Source of the DNA: Desulfopila inferna
GTDB lineage: Bacteria; Desulfobacterota; Desulfobulbia; Desulfobulbales; Desulfocapsaceae
Assembly (NCBI RefSeq): GCF_016919005.1
Contig: NZ_JAFFQE010000005.1
Location: 124,001-188,000, forward strand
Length of the DNA: 64,000 nucleotides
Direction: 5' to 3'
Numbering within the stretch: the stretch's first letter is position 1; the number at the start of each line of letters is the position of its first letter. The notes under the pieces are model-generated. The model saw only the letters and a program-made list of their open reading frames with translations. It ran no database searches and was not told the DNA's origin. Shown in pieces: positions 44,714-54,008 of this stretch. The translations under genes were made by a program, and so were the position numbers.

Positions 44714-45948
44714 ACGGAAAAAAAATTGCCATTGTGGGTACGGGCATTTCAGGCCTGACCTGCGCCTACCATCTCAGCCGCAATCATAATGTGACGATAT
44801 TTGAATCTGAAGATTACATCGGAGGCCATACACATACCGTCGAGGTGGAAAAGGATGGTGAAAAAGTAAAAATAGATACTGGATTTATCGTCTTCAATGA
44901 CCGCACCTATCCGAATTTTACAAAAATGATGGAGGAAATCGGCGTTTCCTCACAAAAAACCGAGATGAGTTTTTCGGTGCGCAATGATGCCCTTGCTCTT
45001 GAATATAACGGCGGCAGCCTTACGGGGCTTTTTGCCCAACCAAGGAACATGGTTCGCCCGGCTTTCTGGCGTCTGCTGCGTGATGTGGTGCGTTTTAATC
45101 AGGAAGTTCGCGAGGCGTCTGAAGATAATTCCACTCTTCTGGGTGAGTTTCTCAACCGCGGAAAATATAGCCAACATTTCCGGGAAAACTACATCATTCC
45201 TATGGTTTCAGCAATCTGGTCAATGGGATTTGCAGGCTGCTACGAATTCCCTCTCTCTTTCTTTTTTAAATTCTTCGATAATCATGGTTTGCTGGATTTC
45301 ACCAATCGACCGCAATGGTATACCATACAAGGCGGATCCAGCAGCTATATTGAGCCTTTAACCAGACGTTTTCGCAAGAATATTCGCCTCAACACACCGG
45401 TTATCGGTTTGCGGCGGCGGCAGGAATCGGTTGAGGTTGAAACAGCTTTGGGAACAGAGGTTTTTGACGAGGTCATCCTTGCCTGTCATGGTGACCAGGC
45501 TCTGGCTCTTATCAGGGAACCGAGTCATAAGGAGCTGGAGGTGCTGTCGGCTTTTACCTGCAGTGATAATTCGGTTATTCTGCACACCGATACCAGCCAT
45601 CTGCCGAAGGCCCGGCGGGCCTGGGCAGGCTGGAATTATCGCGTGATTGACAGCGCTCTGCATCAGGCGACGCTCACTTACAACATGAACATTCTTCAGC
45701 GTCTTGACAGCAACCACACCTATCTGGTGAGCCTCAATCAGGACATAGCCGACGAACATGTGCTGGCGCGTTTTCATTACAGCCATCCCGTCTATACCAC
45801 AGATGCCGTAATGGCCCAGAAAAAATGGCAATCGGTAAGCGGTGCGGCATCTCTTCATTTTTGTGGCGCCTACTGGCACAACGGTTTTCACGAAGACGGG
45901 GTTAACAGTGCCCTGAGGGTCTGCCGCATGGTGGAGGGGAAATCATGA
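44710..45948 (+). CDS. FAD-dependent amine-oxidase-like oxidoreductase
   Basis: 412 residues. Dinucleotide-binding motif IAIVGTGISGLTCAYHL, the GG motif YIGGHTHTVEVEKDG and DTGFIVFNDRTYPNF are typical of the NAD(P)/FAD oxidoreductases found with DUF1365 and Cfa-like genes. The C-terminal FAD motif is HFCGAYWHNGFHEDGVNSA. Predicted to oxidise or desaturate a methylated acyl chain in the pathway; unproven here. Overlaps both neighbouring genes by 4 nt. Confidence 0.9.
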   Translation: MNGKKIAIVGTGISGLTCAYHLSRNHNVTIFESEDYIGGHTHTVEVEKDGEKVKIDTGFIVFNDRTYPNFTKMMEEIGVSSQKTEMSFSVRNDALALEYNGGSLTGLFAQPRNMVRPAFWRLLRDVVRFNQEVREASEDNSTLLGEFLNRGKYSQHFRENYIIPMVSAIWSMGFAGCYEFPLSFFFKFFDNHGLLDFTNRPQWYTIQGGSSSYIEPLTRRFRKNIRLNTPVIGLRRRQESVEVETALGTEVFDEVILACHGDQALALIREPSHKELEVLSAFTCSDNSVILHTDTSHLPKARRAWAGWNYRVIDSALHQATLTYNMNILQRLDSNHTYLVSLNQDIADEHVLARFHYSHPVYTTDAVMAQKKWQSVSGAASLHFCGAYWHNGFHEDGVNSALRVCRMVEGKS

Positions 45949-46682
45949 ATTCGGCAATATATGTGGGCCGCATCAGCCACCGCAGATATATTCCTCAATC
46001 TCACATGTTCAGTTATCCCTTTTTCATGTGGTATCTTGATCTTGATGAAGTCTCTCAGCTGCCATCCATGCAGCCCTGGTTTTCTCCAAGAAGGTGGGCC
46101 TTCGCCAGGTTTTATCGTCCTGATTATTATGGTGATCCAAACAGGCTGCTGGCCGATTGCATCAAAGAGAGAATGGCGGAATTAACCGGAACAGGCGTGA
46201 CCGGCAGGATCTGTGGCCTTCTGAATCTCCGGACCATGGGGCTTTATTTCAGCCCGGTCAACTTCTATTATGGTTTTGATGAGGCCGGAGAGCTAAGCCA
46301 CTTCATGGCCGAGGTATCTAATATTCCATGGAATAAAAGGCATCAATATGCTCACCTTGTATCGGGAGGGAAACTGAGGCCGAACCATAAAAAAGCCTTT
46401 CATGTATCACCCTTCAACCATATGGACCAACATTATAGCTGGTATATTCAACCTCCAGGCGAGAGTCTTGCGGTGGAACTGAAGGTAAATGACCGGCGGG
46501 GAGAAATCTTTGAGGCCCGCTTGCGGCTCAACAGGACGCCTCTCAATTCTGGTCGAATTGCCGGCTTGATCATGAAAAAACCAGTGATGACCGGCTCCAT
46601 CGTTGCCAGAATTTACTGGCAGGCCGCCAAACTTTATATCAAGGGCGTTCCCTACTTAGGTTATGCCAGGGAGGAATTATGA
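45945..46682 (+). CDS. DUF1365 family protein
   Basis: 245 residues. Family hallmarks: GRISHRRYIPQSHMFSYPFF at the N-terminus, NLRTMGLYFSPVNFYYGFD, EVSNIPWNKRHQYAHLV and KAFHVSPFNHMDQHYSW. The family is of unknown activity but almost always adjacent to the FAD oxidoreductase and Cfa-like methyltransferase, as here. Overlaps of 4 nt on both sides. Confidence 0.92.
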   Translation: MNSAIYVGRISHRRYIPQSHMFSYPFFMWYLDLDEVSQLPSMQPWFSPRRWAFARFYRPDYYGDPNRLLADCIKERMAELTGTGVTGRICGLLNLRTMGLYFSPVNFYYGFDEAGELSHFMAEVSNIPWNKRHQYAHLVSGGKLRPNHKKAFHVSPFNHMDQHYSWYIQPPGESLAVELKVNDRRGEIFEARLRLNRTPLNSGRIAGLIMKKPVMTGSIVARIYWQAAKLYIKGVPYLGYAREEL

Positions 46683-47929
46683 ACCCCAACGAAATAACTA
46701 CATTATATCAGGCAGAGAACCAAGTCAGACCATTTTCTTTTAGCTTTGCCAGGCGATTGATCCATAAGATGCTCAGCGGGTTGCACCACGGCCGTCTCGT
46801 TCTGCACGACTCCGGTGAAATGATTGCTTTCGGCAGCAGAGAGAGTGAACTTGTTGCGCATGTCTATATCCATTCGCAGGCAATCTACCCCAGGGTTTTA
46901 CTGGGCGGCTCCATTGGAGCCGGTGAGGGATATATTGAAAGACTGTGGGACACCGACGATTTAACGGCTCTGGTAAGAATTATGGTTGCGAATATGGATG
47001 TTCTCGACGGCATGGAAAAAGGTTTTGCCTGGCTGCTCCGACCGTTCCGGACCTTGCGCCATTTACTTAACAGAAACAGTCGGCAGGGTGCAAAAAAGAA
47101 TATTCTTTCTCATTATGATTTGGGCAACGAAATGTATGCCGCTTTTCTTGACCCGACCATGATGTATTCCTCTGCGGTTTTTCCTCACCCGTACAGCAGC
47201 CTTGAAGAAGCGGCTCAGTACAAACTGAAGCTTATCTGCACCAAGTTAGAACTGCAGGCAAACGATCATGTTATGGAAATCGGTACCGGCTGGGGAGGAT
47301 TTGCCATTTACGCGGTAAAAAAATATGGCTGTCGGGTTACTACTACTACTCTCTCTGAAGCTCAATATCAGGAGGCGGTCAAACGGGTTGAGGCTGCGGG
47401 TCTTCAGGACCGGATCAGTGTGCTGCGGCAAGATTATCGGGATCTGCAGGGCAAATATGACAAAGTGGTTGCTATTGAGATGATCGAAGCGGTGGGACAT
47501 GCATATCTTCCGGAATTCTTCAAGAAATGCGGTGAATTGTTAAAAGAGGACGGCAGGATGTTGCTTCAGGCTATAACCATCCGCGATCAGAAATATGAAA
47601 ATTATGCAGGCAATGTCGATTTTATCCAACAGCATATATTTCAGGGAGGATGTCTGCCCTCCATCACAAGGATGCAGAGTATACTGACAAGCACCACCGA
47701 TATGGTGGTGCGCCACCTGGAAGATTTTGGCGGTGATTATGCCCGTACCCTCGCCCTTTGGCGCGAACGATTTAATCAGGCAGCTGGCCGACTCGGAGAA
47801 CTTGGTTATGATGAACGATTCAGGCGGCTGTGGAATTTTTATCTCTGTTATTGCGAGGGCGGATTCCTGGAACGTTCCATCAGCGTTGTCCATATTGTTG
47901 CTGATCGCCCTGCTGCGAGGCCGAAGTGA
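46679..47929 (+). CDS. Cyclopropane-fatty-acyl-phospholipid synthase-like methyltransferase
   Basis: 416 residues. N-terminal lipid-binding region (about 1-130) then the SAM domain: HYDLGNEMYAAFLDPTMMYS, the SAM loop MEIGTGWGGFAIYA, AIEMIEAVG (Cfa active-site region) and QAITIRDQKYENY. It transfers a methyl(ene) group from SAM to unsaturated acyl chains of phospholipids. In the cluster with SDR, FAD oxidase and DUF1365 it may make methyl-branched, cyclopropane or furan fatty acids; this last is recollection from Rhodobacter work and not proved here. Confidence 0.92.
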   Translation: MNPNEITTLYQAENQVRPFSFSFARRLIHKMLSGLHHGRLVLHDSGEMIAFGSRESELVAHVYIHSQAIYPRVLLGGSIGAGEGYIERLWDTDDLTALVRIMVANMDVLDGMEKGFAWLLRPFRTLRHLLNRNSRQGAKKNILSHYDLGNEMYAAFLDPTMMYSSAVFPHPYSSLEEAAQYKLKLICTKLELQANDHVMEIGTGWGGFAIYAVKKYGCRVTTTTLSEAQYQEAVKRVEAAGLQDRISVLRQDYRDLQGKYDKVVAIEMIEAVGHAYLPEFFKKCGELLKEDGRMLLQAITIRDQKYENYAGNVDFIQQHIFQGGCLPSITRMQSILTSTTDMVVRHLEDFGGDYARTLALWRERFNQAAGRLGELGYDERFRRLWNFYLCYCEGGFLERSISVVHIVADRPAARPK

Positions 47930-47934
47930 ATTGA

Positions 47935-48456
47935 ATGAACATTTATCTTAATATTGTCTTCTATCAGGCTATCTGGTTTTTGTGTGTGCTTTACGGAAAC
48001 TTCGGAGCACTGGGGGGCCTTGTACTTCTTGCCCTGCATCTGATGCTCAGTGACAGACGGGCTGCCGATGCGAAGATGATTGTCTTTTTTATAGCAGCTG
48101 GGGTTCTTATCGACACTGCAATGCAGGAATTTGGAATTTTGGCATTTGCGGCACCCTCATGGCTCATCCCCTTTTGGTTGATCGTCATCTGGGCCGGCCT
48201 TGCCACCCTGCCTCTGCACAGTCTGCGCTGGATGCAGGGCAGGCACCTGATCAATATTTTCTTTGGGGGACTGGGAGGGCCATTGGCCTATTGGGGGGGA
48301 GTAAAACTCGGCGGTGCCGAATTTCCGCAGACTCCTTCCCTCTCACTTGCAGTGCTCGGCGTGGTTTGGGCGGTTTTCTGGCCTCTTGCCATGTATCTGG
48401 CAGCGCGAATCTCCTTTTCCATCCATCTTCTTGACAGAGCGGCAGAGAAAGGATAA
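47935..48456 (+). CDS. DUF2878 membrane protein
   Basis: 173 residues, mostly hydrophobic with about five membrane helices (YQAIWFLCVLYGNFGALGGL, VFFIAAGVLIDTAMQEFGIL, LIVIWAGLATLPLHSL). DUF2878 proteins are regular members of the Cfa-like/DUF1365 cluster. A role in membrane lipid handling is plausible but unknown. Five bp after the methyltransferase gene. Confidence 0.87.
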   Translation: MNIYLNIVFYQAIWFLCVLYGNFGALGGLVLLALHLMLSDRRAADAKMIVFFIAAGVLIDTAMQEFGILAFAAPSWLIPFWLIVIWAGLATLPLHSLRWMQGRHLINIFFGGLGGPLAYWGGVKLGGAEFPQTPSLSLAVLGVVWAVFWPLAMYLAARISFSIHLLDRAAEKG

Positions 48457-48490
48457 TCAAATGAAAGAATTCTTAAAAGGAGAGGTAACT

Positions 48491-49348
48491 ATGGGGGACG
48501 CGGACCTCTATCAGGTGGTGGTAAACTCACTTTCGGCCCATGTGGCTATTTTGAACGAGCAGGGTGTTATCCTTGAAACCAATGAGGCATGGCAGGAGTA
48601 TGCCCGGGCCAACGGCATGAAAGAGGGTTGGGACTGCGTCGGCATCAACTATTATTCCGTCTGCCGGGGTGGAGACAGTAATCATCTGGATGATGCAGGG
48701 AGTGTCGTCAGAGGAATCGAAAAAGTTGCACGTGGAGAACTCCAGGAGTTTTTTCATCAATATCCCTGTCACAGCCCTGATGAAAAACGTTGGTTCGTCG
48801 TCCGCGTGGTGCCCTACAGGGACGAGGAAGTTCAGAGGGTTATTGTTACCCATGAGGACATAACTCCCGTCATGATGGTGCAGGAAGAACTAAAGCGTAA
48901 GGAAGTGGAACTGCTCCGCCAACGGGAAAGACTGGAAGAGACCAATATCGCCTTGAAGGTGCTTCTCCGTCAGCGAGATGAAGACAAAACCCGCATCGAA
49001 GAAACCATCTATACCAATGTCGACCGATTGGTCCTGCCCTATGTGGAGAGACTGCTTCAGGGTAAACTGACGGAACAGCAACGTACTCTTGCCGAAGTGG
49101 TGGAGAGTAATCTCCGGGAAATCACCGAACCTTTTCTGCACACTTTAGCCGGCATCAAGGTAATGCTCACTCCCCAGGAAATAGAGGTTGCCAATATGGT
49201 GCGGGGTGGTAGATCAAGCAAGGAAATTGCCGAAATGCTGAATCTTTCCGTCAGTGGCGTCGATTTTCACAGAAAAAGCCTGCGCCGCAAGCTCGGCCTC
49301 ACCAACAGCCCGCAAAATCTTCGATCTTATCTGATGTCACTGGAATAA
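48491..49348 (+). CDS. PAS-domain LuxR-type transcriptional regulator
   Basis: 285 residues from the ATG at 48491, chosen for its strong AAGGAGAGG; an in-frame ATG at 48461 is the alternative. A PAS domain (about 10-125, ending VIVTHEDITPVMM), a coiled coil rich in Glu/Arg, then a LuxR/GerE helix-turn-helix (LTPQEIEVANMVRGGRSSKE, then IAEMLNLSVSGVDFHRKSLR). It has no receiver domain. Directly following the lipid cluster on the same strand, it is a good candidate regulator of that cluster; elsewhere this cluster is usually controlled by an ECF sigma/ChrR pair, absent here. Confidence 0.88.
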   Translation: MGDADLYQVVVNSLSAHVAILNEQGVILETNEAWQEYARANGMKEGWDCVGINYYSVCRGGDSNHLDDAGSVVRGIEKVARGELQEFFHQYPCHSPDEKRWFVVRVVPYRDEEVQRVIVTHEDITPVMMVQEELKRKEVELLRQRERLEETNIALKVLLRQRDEDKTRIEETIYTNVDRLVLPYVERLLQGKLTEQQRTLAEVVESNLREITEPFLHTLAGIKVMLTPQEIEVANMVRGGRSSKEIAEMLNLSVSGVDFHRKSLRRKLGLTNSPQNLRSYLMSLE

Positions 49349-49987
49349 AAGACAGGGATTATTCAGGTGGTGTTTATAGAATTCTTTGTACTGCTGCTTT
49401 TCAGGTTTTTTTATTCGTAAAATGGGATACCCGACTCAGAAGCGAACGGATGCCCATAGATGTATACTTACCAGCAAATCACAAATCGGGGTCAGACCAT
49501 AATTACAACCATTATTCTAGATATTTAATGGTAAAAAACAGGAATTTTCGATGCTTATAGGCCCCTTTTGCCCCCCAATAAGAGTGTTGTAAGGCAATCC
49601 CTGATAAACTACCGGCCTGATCTCTATAGGATCAGCGGCGAAAGCGGAGGTAAAATCGGAGATTTCCTCTGGCCGCTCTTCCTGCAGAATTTGAACAAAT
49701 CACTGCAGCTTAGTCCGCTGTAATCTGAGAAATACAATATCTGACCTGCTCTTTCAAAAACAAAGAGGAAAGACCAGAGGGTTAGAGTAATTTTTATTTG
49801 CTATTTTAATTTTACTCTGACCCTTTTTATCCCTGACCCTTTTTATCCCGTAGAGGGGCGCGATACTGACAATGCTTATCATGTATCATGTATGTCCCTT
49901 ATTATTTTCTCTGGAAGAATAAGCTGAAACAGATATGGAATCGGTGAGGTATTGGGAGGCTCTGTCGCCGGAGAAAGCGAAACGTTT
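49349..49987. other. Intergenic region with inverted-repeat element
   Basis: About 640 bp with no gene seen. Most of it is bounded by inverted copies of a GGGTCAGA-type sequence (49488-49823, separate entry), followed by a tandem duplication of CTGACCCTTTTTATCC (49817-49848). Confidence 0.5.
49488..49823. mobile_element. MITE/REP-like element with GGGTCAGA ends
   Basis: The left end GGGTCAGACCATAATTA is mirrored at the right end by TTTTAATTTTACTCTGACCC. The two ends are imperfect inverted repeats about 335 bp apart with no coding capacity between them. GGGTCAGAGT-type ends are common in non-autonomous elements of deltaproteobacteria. No transposase is nearby to move it. Confidence 0.55.
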
Positions 49988-50731
49988 ATGAAAAAATTTT
50001 CCTTTTTCCAGAAACTCAAGAAGCGAAGACGGATGTGGCTATTCACGGGGTTTATCCTTCTCGCCATTTTGGGGCTTGTGGGCATTTGGCGCTTTACACC
50101 CCTTCAGTATTTCACCGATCAGGAAAACCTGAGCGGGCTCATCACTTTTGTCCGGGGCCAGTGGTGGACCCCCCTTGCCGTCATCGCGGCCTACCTGGTG
50201 GCCAACAGCCTTCTGTTTCCCAATATGGTGTTGAACGGTGCGATTATTCTGACCCTGGGGGGATTTCTCGGCTGGGCCTGCGCCATCACCGGCAGCCTGT
50301 CAGCCGCTTCTCTCTTCTTTTTCCTTGGTCGACGGTTCGGCACCGGAAAAATCGATTTTATGAAAGGAAAACGTTTCCAGAAGGTGCAGAGTTTTTTGCG
50401 TAAAGGCGGGATTGGCGCCGTGGTCGGTGTCCGGATGATACCCGTTGCCCCCTATGCGGTCGTGAATACCGCGGCTGGATCGATAAATCTTCGCTTCCGG
50501 GATTTCCTGATCGGCACCTTCATCGCTCATCTTCCGGGAACCCTGACTTTGGCCATTTTCGGGGAACAGCTGGAAAACGTGATCACAGATCCTTCCGCTG
50601 AAAATATCGCGCTCTTGCTGGCAGTGGTGATACTGGGAATTGCATTGATCTGGGGAATCAAGCGGTATGCGCGCAAACGCATCGAAAGCACTGAAAGAGG
50701 AGAGACCAGGGATGACATCAGAAAGCGATAA
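49988..50731 (+). CDS. TVP38/TMEM64 (DedA-like) membrane protein
   Basis: 247 residues from the ATG at 49988 (GGAGAAAG 10 nt upstream). Basic N-terminus, then about six membrane helices. VTT-domain landmarks: LLFPNMVLNGAIILTLGGFL, ASLFFFLGRRFG and GVRMIPVAPYAVVNTAAG, with FRDFLIGTFIAHLPG. The family is linked to lipid scrambling or transport and membrane homeostasis. The alpha/beta hydrolase relic starts within its 3' end. Confidence 0.88.
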   Translation: MKKFSFFQKLKKRRRMWLFTGFILLAILGLVGIWRFTPLQYFTDQENLSGLITFVRGQWWTPLAVIAAYLVANSLLFPNMVLNGAIILTLGGFLGWACAITGSLSAASLFFFLGRRFGTGKIDFMKGKRFQKVQSFLRKGGIGAVVGVRMIPVAPYAVVNTAAGSINLRFRDFLIGTFIAHLPGTLTLAIFGEQLENVITDPSAENIALLLAVVILGIALIWGIKRYARKRIESTERGETRDDIRKR

Positions 50732-50933
50732 AGTCAAAACCATCATGACTCGAAACGAGGTTGAAATCTGCTATGAAACCTTCGGGGATCGGGGTGGCCC
50801 GCCGCTGGTGTTGATTATCGCTGGCCACGCAGATGAGCGCCTGGCGGAACCCTTTTGCCGCAAAAAAAAAGTGGAGAACCACTTTTCAATCGGTGACAAG
50901 AGTCAAGAAAAGGTTTGCCCCTTATCCTATTGA
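50712..50933 (+). pseudogene. Truncated, frameshifted alpha/beta hydrolase
   Basis: Begins TRNEVEICYETFGDRGGPPL, then VLII, which is the start of a lipase/epoxide-hydrolase-like protein. The next expected motif (GLGxQMxAWxxPFC) is split: AGH.. in the first frame and MSAWRNPFC in another, so there is a frameshift near 50820. All downstream parts (Ser elbow, catalytic His) are missing. The following 180 bp hold only an unassignable frame. A decayed gene. Confidence 0.65.
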
Positions 50934-51214
50934 CCGATTCCATTACCACGTTAACCGCTGTCTGGAACTCAACTCCTCGGCGCGTAGAACAGGTTCTGAA
51001 TGCGGTCAGCCCCGAGAGCCTCACGGTGATGTCGATGCACCATCATGCTTTCGTCATAGCCGGCGAAGTCACATTTCAATATATGATGGACCTGCAGGCA
51101 TGAAACTGTTAATTCGCTCATATTCGAAAAATTCCTCTAAAAATAGGCCTTGATTGTGCATGTAGGTTTCCGAAGCAGATTTTTCTATCTCTTTCCCCCT
51201 TAAACAGGACATCA

Positions 51215-52267
51215 ATGGTTAAGACAACAGAATATACAAAGCTGATTCTTATAGCACTTGGTCTATTAGCTCTTTTTCTTTTGCTATCTTTGTTGTTGAG
51301 ATCAGCCGTGCAGATACTGCTTCTGATTTTCGCCGGAATCCTCTTCTCCATTTTTATCCGTGGACTGAGCAATTTCCTTTTCGGCAAATTCAATCATCTG
51401 TCGGAAAATTGGAGCATAGCCATTACCCTCATGCTTCTGGTCATTGCCTTCATCGCCTTCTTCATTCTGTTGGCTCCGCAACTTGCCGAACAGGGAGGCA
51501 AACTGGTGGAACAGATACCTGAAGCCTTCAATAATCTCAGGGAGAGAATAAATCACCTGGACTGGCTCGAGAATCTTTTCCAGTCCTTCGGCGGATCTTC
51601 TGCACTCTCATCCGCCGGGACAGTGAGCAGTCAAGCCCTTGGTTTTTTCGCCACAACTATCGGAATAATTACCAGCATGTTTATTATTCTCTTCGTCGGC
51701 TTATATCTCTCCTTTACCCCTCAATACTACATCAACGGTATCATACGCCTGGTCCCGCAAAATGGACGACAGCGGACCGGACAAGTCTTCAGCGCCCTTG
51801 ACTATACTCTTGGTCTCTGGCTTATCGGCAGATTTACCGGCATGCTGGTGGTAAGTGTCTCCACCTTTATCGGTTTGTATTTCCTCAAGGTTCCTCTGCC
51901 TCTCAGCCTTGCTGTTCTTGCCGGTCTTTTGACATTTATCCCCAACATCGGGCCGATTCTCTCAGCTATTCCGGCTATTCTTCTGGGATATACCGAATCT
52001 CCGTCAACCGCCCTGTATGTGATTTTGCTCTATCTTTTAATACAGGGTATCGAAAGCTACATTATCACTCCTCTCATTCAGCAGAGGGCGGTAGCCATGC
52101 CGCCGGTTCTTACTCTCACCTCACAGGTCGTTCTCGGCACCGCTCTGGGCTTTCTCGGTCTTTTGCTTGCCACTCCTCTTACGGCAGCCGCCATGGTGCT
52201 TGTCAAAATGCTGTATATAGAAGATGTACTTGGGGAAAAGTGTGAAACCGATGGTATCGAAGAATAG
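51215..52267 (+). CDS. AI-2E family transporter (PerM-type permease)
   Basis: 350 residues, about seven membrane helices: a first pair near LIALGLLALFLLLSLLLRSA, a soluble-looking central loop (about 95-150), and the conserved second half TFIPNIGPILSAIPAILLGY, then IQGIESYIITPLIQQRAVAMPP. Members of this family have been linked to AI-2 export, Na+/H+ antiport or general export; specificity cannot be told from the sequence. Confidence 0.87.
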   Translation: MVKTTEYTKLILIALGLLALFLLLSLLLRSAVQILLLIFAGILFSIFIRGLSNFLFGKFNHLSENWSIAITLMLLVIAFIAFFILLAPQLAEQGGKLVEQIPEAFNNLRERINHLDWLENLFQSFGGSSALSSAGTVSSQALGFFATTIGIITSMFIILFVGLYLSFTPQYYINGIIRLVPQNGRQRTGQVFSALDYTLGLWLIGRFTGMLVVSVSTFIGLYFLKVPLPLSLAVLAGLLTFIPNIGPILSAIPAILLGYTESPSTALYVILLYLLIQGIESYIITPLIQQRAVAMPPVLTLTSQVVLGTALGFLGLLLATPLTAAAMVLVKMLYIEDVLGEKCETDGIEE

Positions 52268-52760
52268 TCCTTTGTAATAAGAAGAACTTTTCCCGATCTC
52301 GACAGGCCGGGATCAGGAGAATGATTGTCTGCTGTCGCAGGACAGTTGTCCGTTCGGAAAGGAAGAATTCCGCACTCAGGGGTATTTCGGCTCGCCGATA
52401 TTTGACCCATTTCGCCATTCATCACTTGTCCAAGCCTACCAATCCCGCTCAGGGAGACTTTCTTCCTGTCTTTTTCAATTAACAACTGCAAAAGGGAACT
52501 TTGGCGGATGTCCGGAGTGGTTTTCCGGTGCAGCGAATACACCAGCTTCTTTTCGCCAGGCAAGCTATCTATGCGAGGAGGAGTTACAAGAGCTGGGAAT
52601 TCCAGTAAAGAAGGAACCAGCGTTTTGGTAGAAGAATAAGAAAACTAGACAGAGGCGCCTACGGCTTCCACATTAAATATAGATCGTTTTTGGTCGAAAA
52701 AAGAAGAAAGATCTGGCATAATCGTATTAACATATGGTATATGACAGCACCTTTCCGGAT
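52268..52760. other. Intergenic region with a start-less open frame
   Basis: On the plus strand one frame stays open for about 116 codons (52283-52632), ending ...QASYLCEEELQELGIPVKKE before a stop, but has no ATG, GTG or TTG start and no ribosome site. It may be the 3' part of a lost gene or chance. No other feature before the tRNA. Confidence 0.3.
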
Positions 52761-52837
52761 GGTCCCGTAGCTCAGTAGGATAGAGCACCAGATTCCTAAT
52801 CTGGGTGTCGCAGGTTCGAATCCTGCCGGGATCACCA
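52761..52837 (+). tRNA. tRNA-Arg (CCT anticodon)
   Basis: 77 nt including encoded CCA. The acceptor GGTCCCG/CGGGATC, D-arm GCTCAGTAGGATAGAGC, anticodon stem CCAGA/TCTGG with loop TTCCTAA (anticodon CCT at 52795-52797) and T-arm GCAGGTTCGAATCCTGC are all complete. The anticodon reads AGG, so arginine. No integrase or attachment-site duplication is evident downstream. Confidence 0.95.
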
Positions 52838-53040
52838 CCCTTCTCTTTTTTCAATTACACAATCTTTTACGATCGGCAACCTGGCGTAAGGTTGAACTGA
52901 TTCTTCTTTTCAGATTTTCTTTTTGCTGATTTGACAGGACAGTATGCATTCCTCTCAGGGTATGGCGGATTATGGCATTCCGAGTCATCAGAGGAAGCAA
53001 TGGATTCCGAATCTGGGTCCGAAATGACGACTGGGCCTGA

Positions 53041-53760
53041 TTATTCACAGAGCTTCATCGCCTTCGGAAAAAGAATATTATTTTCAAGGTGAACATGCTT
53101 ATGGATATCGTCTTCGAACTCCTTGAGTTTCTCATAAGTGAGGACATAGGTATTGCAGACGTTAGCCGGTATGTCGAAATCCTTGGAGAGATGGCGGATT
53201 TTATGTAAGGCATCGCCTACTTCCTCATGCTCATCTTTGAAGTTCTCCAGCGATTTTCTGATAATGGCGGTATCTTCTTCTGCCGAGGTCTGGCCCGCTT
53301 TTTTCTGGGCGTAGACTCGTTTGAGAGCGGGAAAGAATTCTTCCTCCTCATCCCTGAGATGGCTTTCAAGATCGCTGCCGAGTTTCTTGAAAAGGGAGGC
53401 TATCTCGATTACTTCAGGATGGCTTGATCCATGGACCTCGGCGATCTTGTTGGCGTATGTGCCTATCTGCTCAATATTATCGTTAAGGTAGGAATGATGA
53501 ACAGTGACAATGTAATCGGAAAGAAAAGGCAGCTCCCAGGAGTCATAATCCTGGCTACGCTCCCTGGGTTCTTTCTGCACTTCTTCGAGCTCTGCCGTTA
53601 TTACGGAGAGATCGATGTTTTTGTCCCTGCTGGTCGTGGCAAGGTCTTCTTTGCCTCCACAGCAGAAATCTATGCCGTATTTCTCGAAAACCTGTGCGGT
53701 GCGGTAATCCTCGGCGACAATCTCGCCTATAGTTTTGTTTGGTGTGTTCACTTTCTTCAC
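53041..53760 (-). CDS. RIC-type di-iron iron-sulfur cluster repair protein (ScdA/YtfE/DnrN)
   Basis: 239 residues. The N-terminal ScdA_N part (VFEKYGIDFCCGGKEDLATT, with the Cys-Cys pair) is followed by a hemerythrin-like four-helix bundle with di-iron ligands in VHHSYLNDNIEQ, HLRDEEEEFFPAL, FKDEHEEVGDAL and HKHVHLENNILFPKAM. It repairs Fe-S clusters damaged by nitric oxide or oxidants. The start is a GTG at 53760; a second GTG 9 nt downstream is possible. It is monocistronic. No HcpR/FNR-type operator could be fixed with confidence upstream. Confidence 0.93.
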   Translation of the reverse strand: MKKVNTPNKTIGEIVAEDYRTAQVFEKYGIDFCCGGKEDLATTSRDKNIDLSVITAELEEVQKEPRERSQDYDSWELPFLSDYIVTVHHSYLNDNIEQIGTYANKIAEVHGSSHPEVIEIASLFKKLGSDLESHLRDEEEEFFPALKRVYAQKKAGQTSAEEDTAIIRKSLENFKDEHEEVGDALHKIRHLSKDFDIPANVCNTYVLTYEKLKEFEDDIHKHVHLENNILFPKAMKLCE

Positions 53761-54008
53761 CTTTTGATGGATGGTTTGAGATAAGGCTCCTTATATTTCG
53801 TTATTTGGGTCTTGATATGAAATCCGGTATTTCTAAGAAAAGTGGACTCCGGGTCAAGCTCGGAGCGACGGTTGCAAAAGGATTAAGGAGATCTGCAGGC
53901 TCTGCTTCATCAAGTAGTTGAACTTCTTTTTGCAACCAGCTTTTAATACTATTGTGACAGCCTGCGGAATGATCAACTCCTTTTCTGGCGACCTCAGGGA
54001 GGCTTGCT

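Noticed and set aside
50915-51103. 62-residue frame after the hydrolase relic
   Set aside because: It has no family resemblance that I can recognise and no clear ribosome-binding site; treated as part of the decayed region.
52645-52854. 69-residue minus-strand frame with GRIRTCDTQIRNLVLYPTEL
   Set aside because: It is the well-known spurious translation of the antisense strand of a tRNA gene (tRNA-Arg at 52761-52837).
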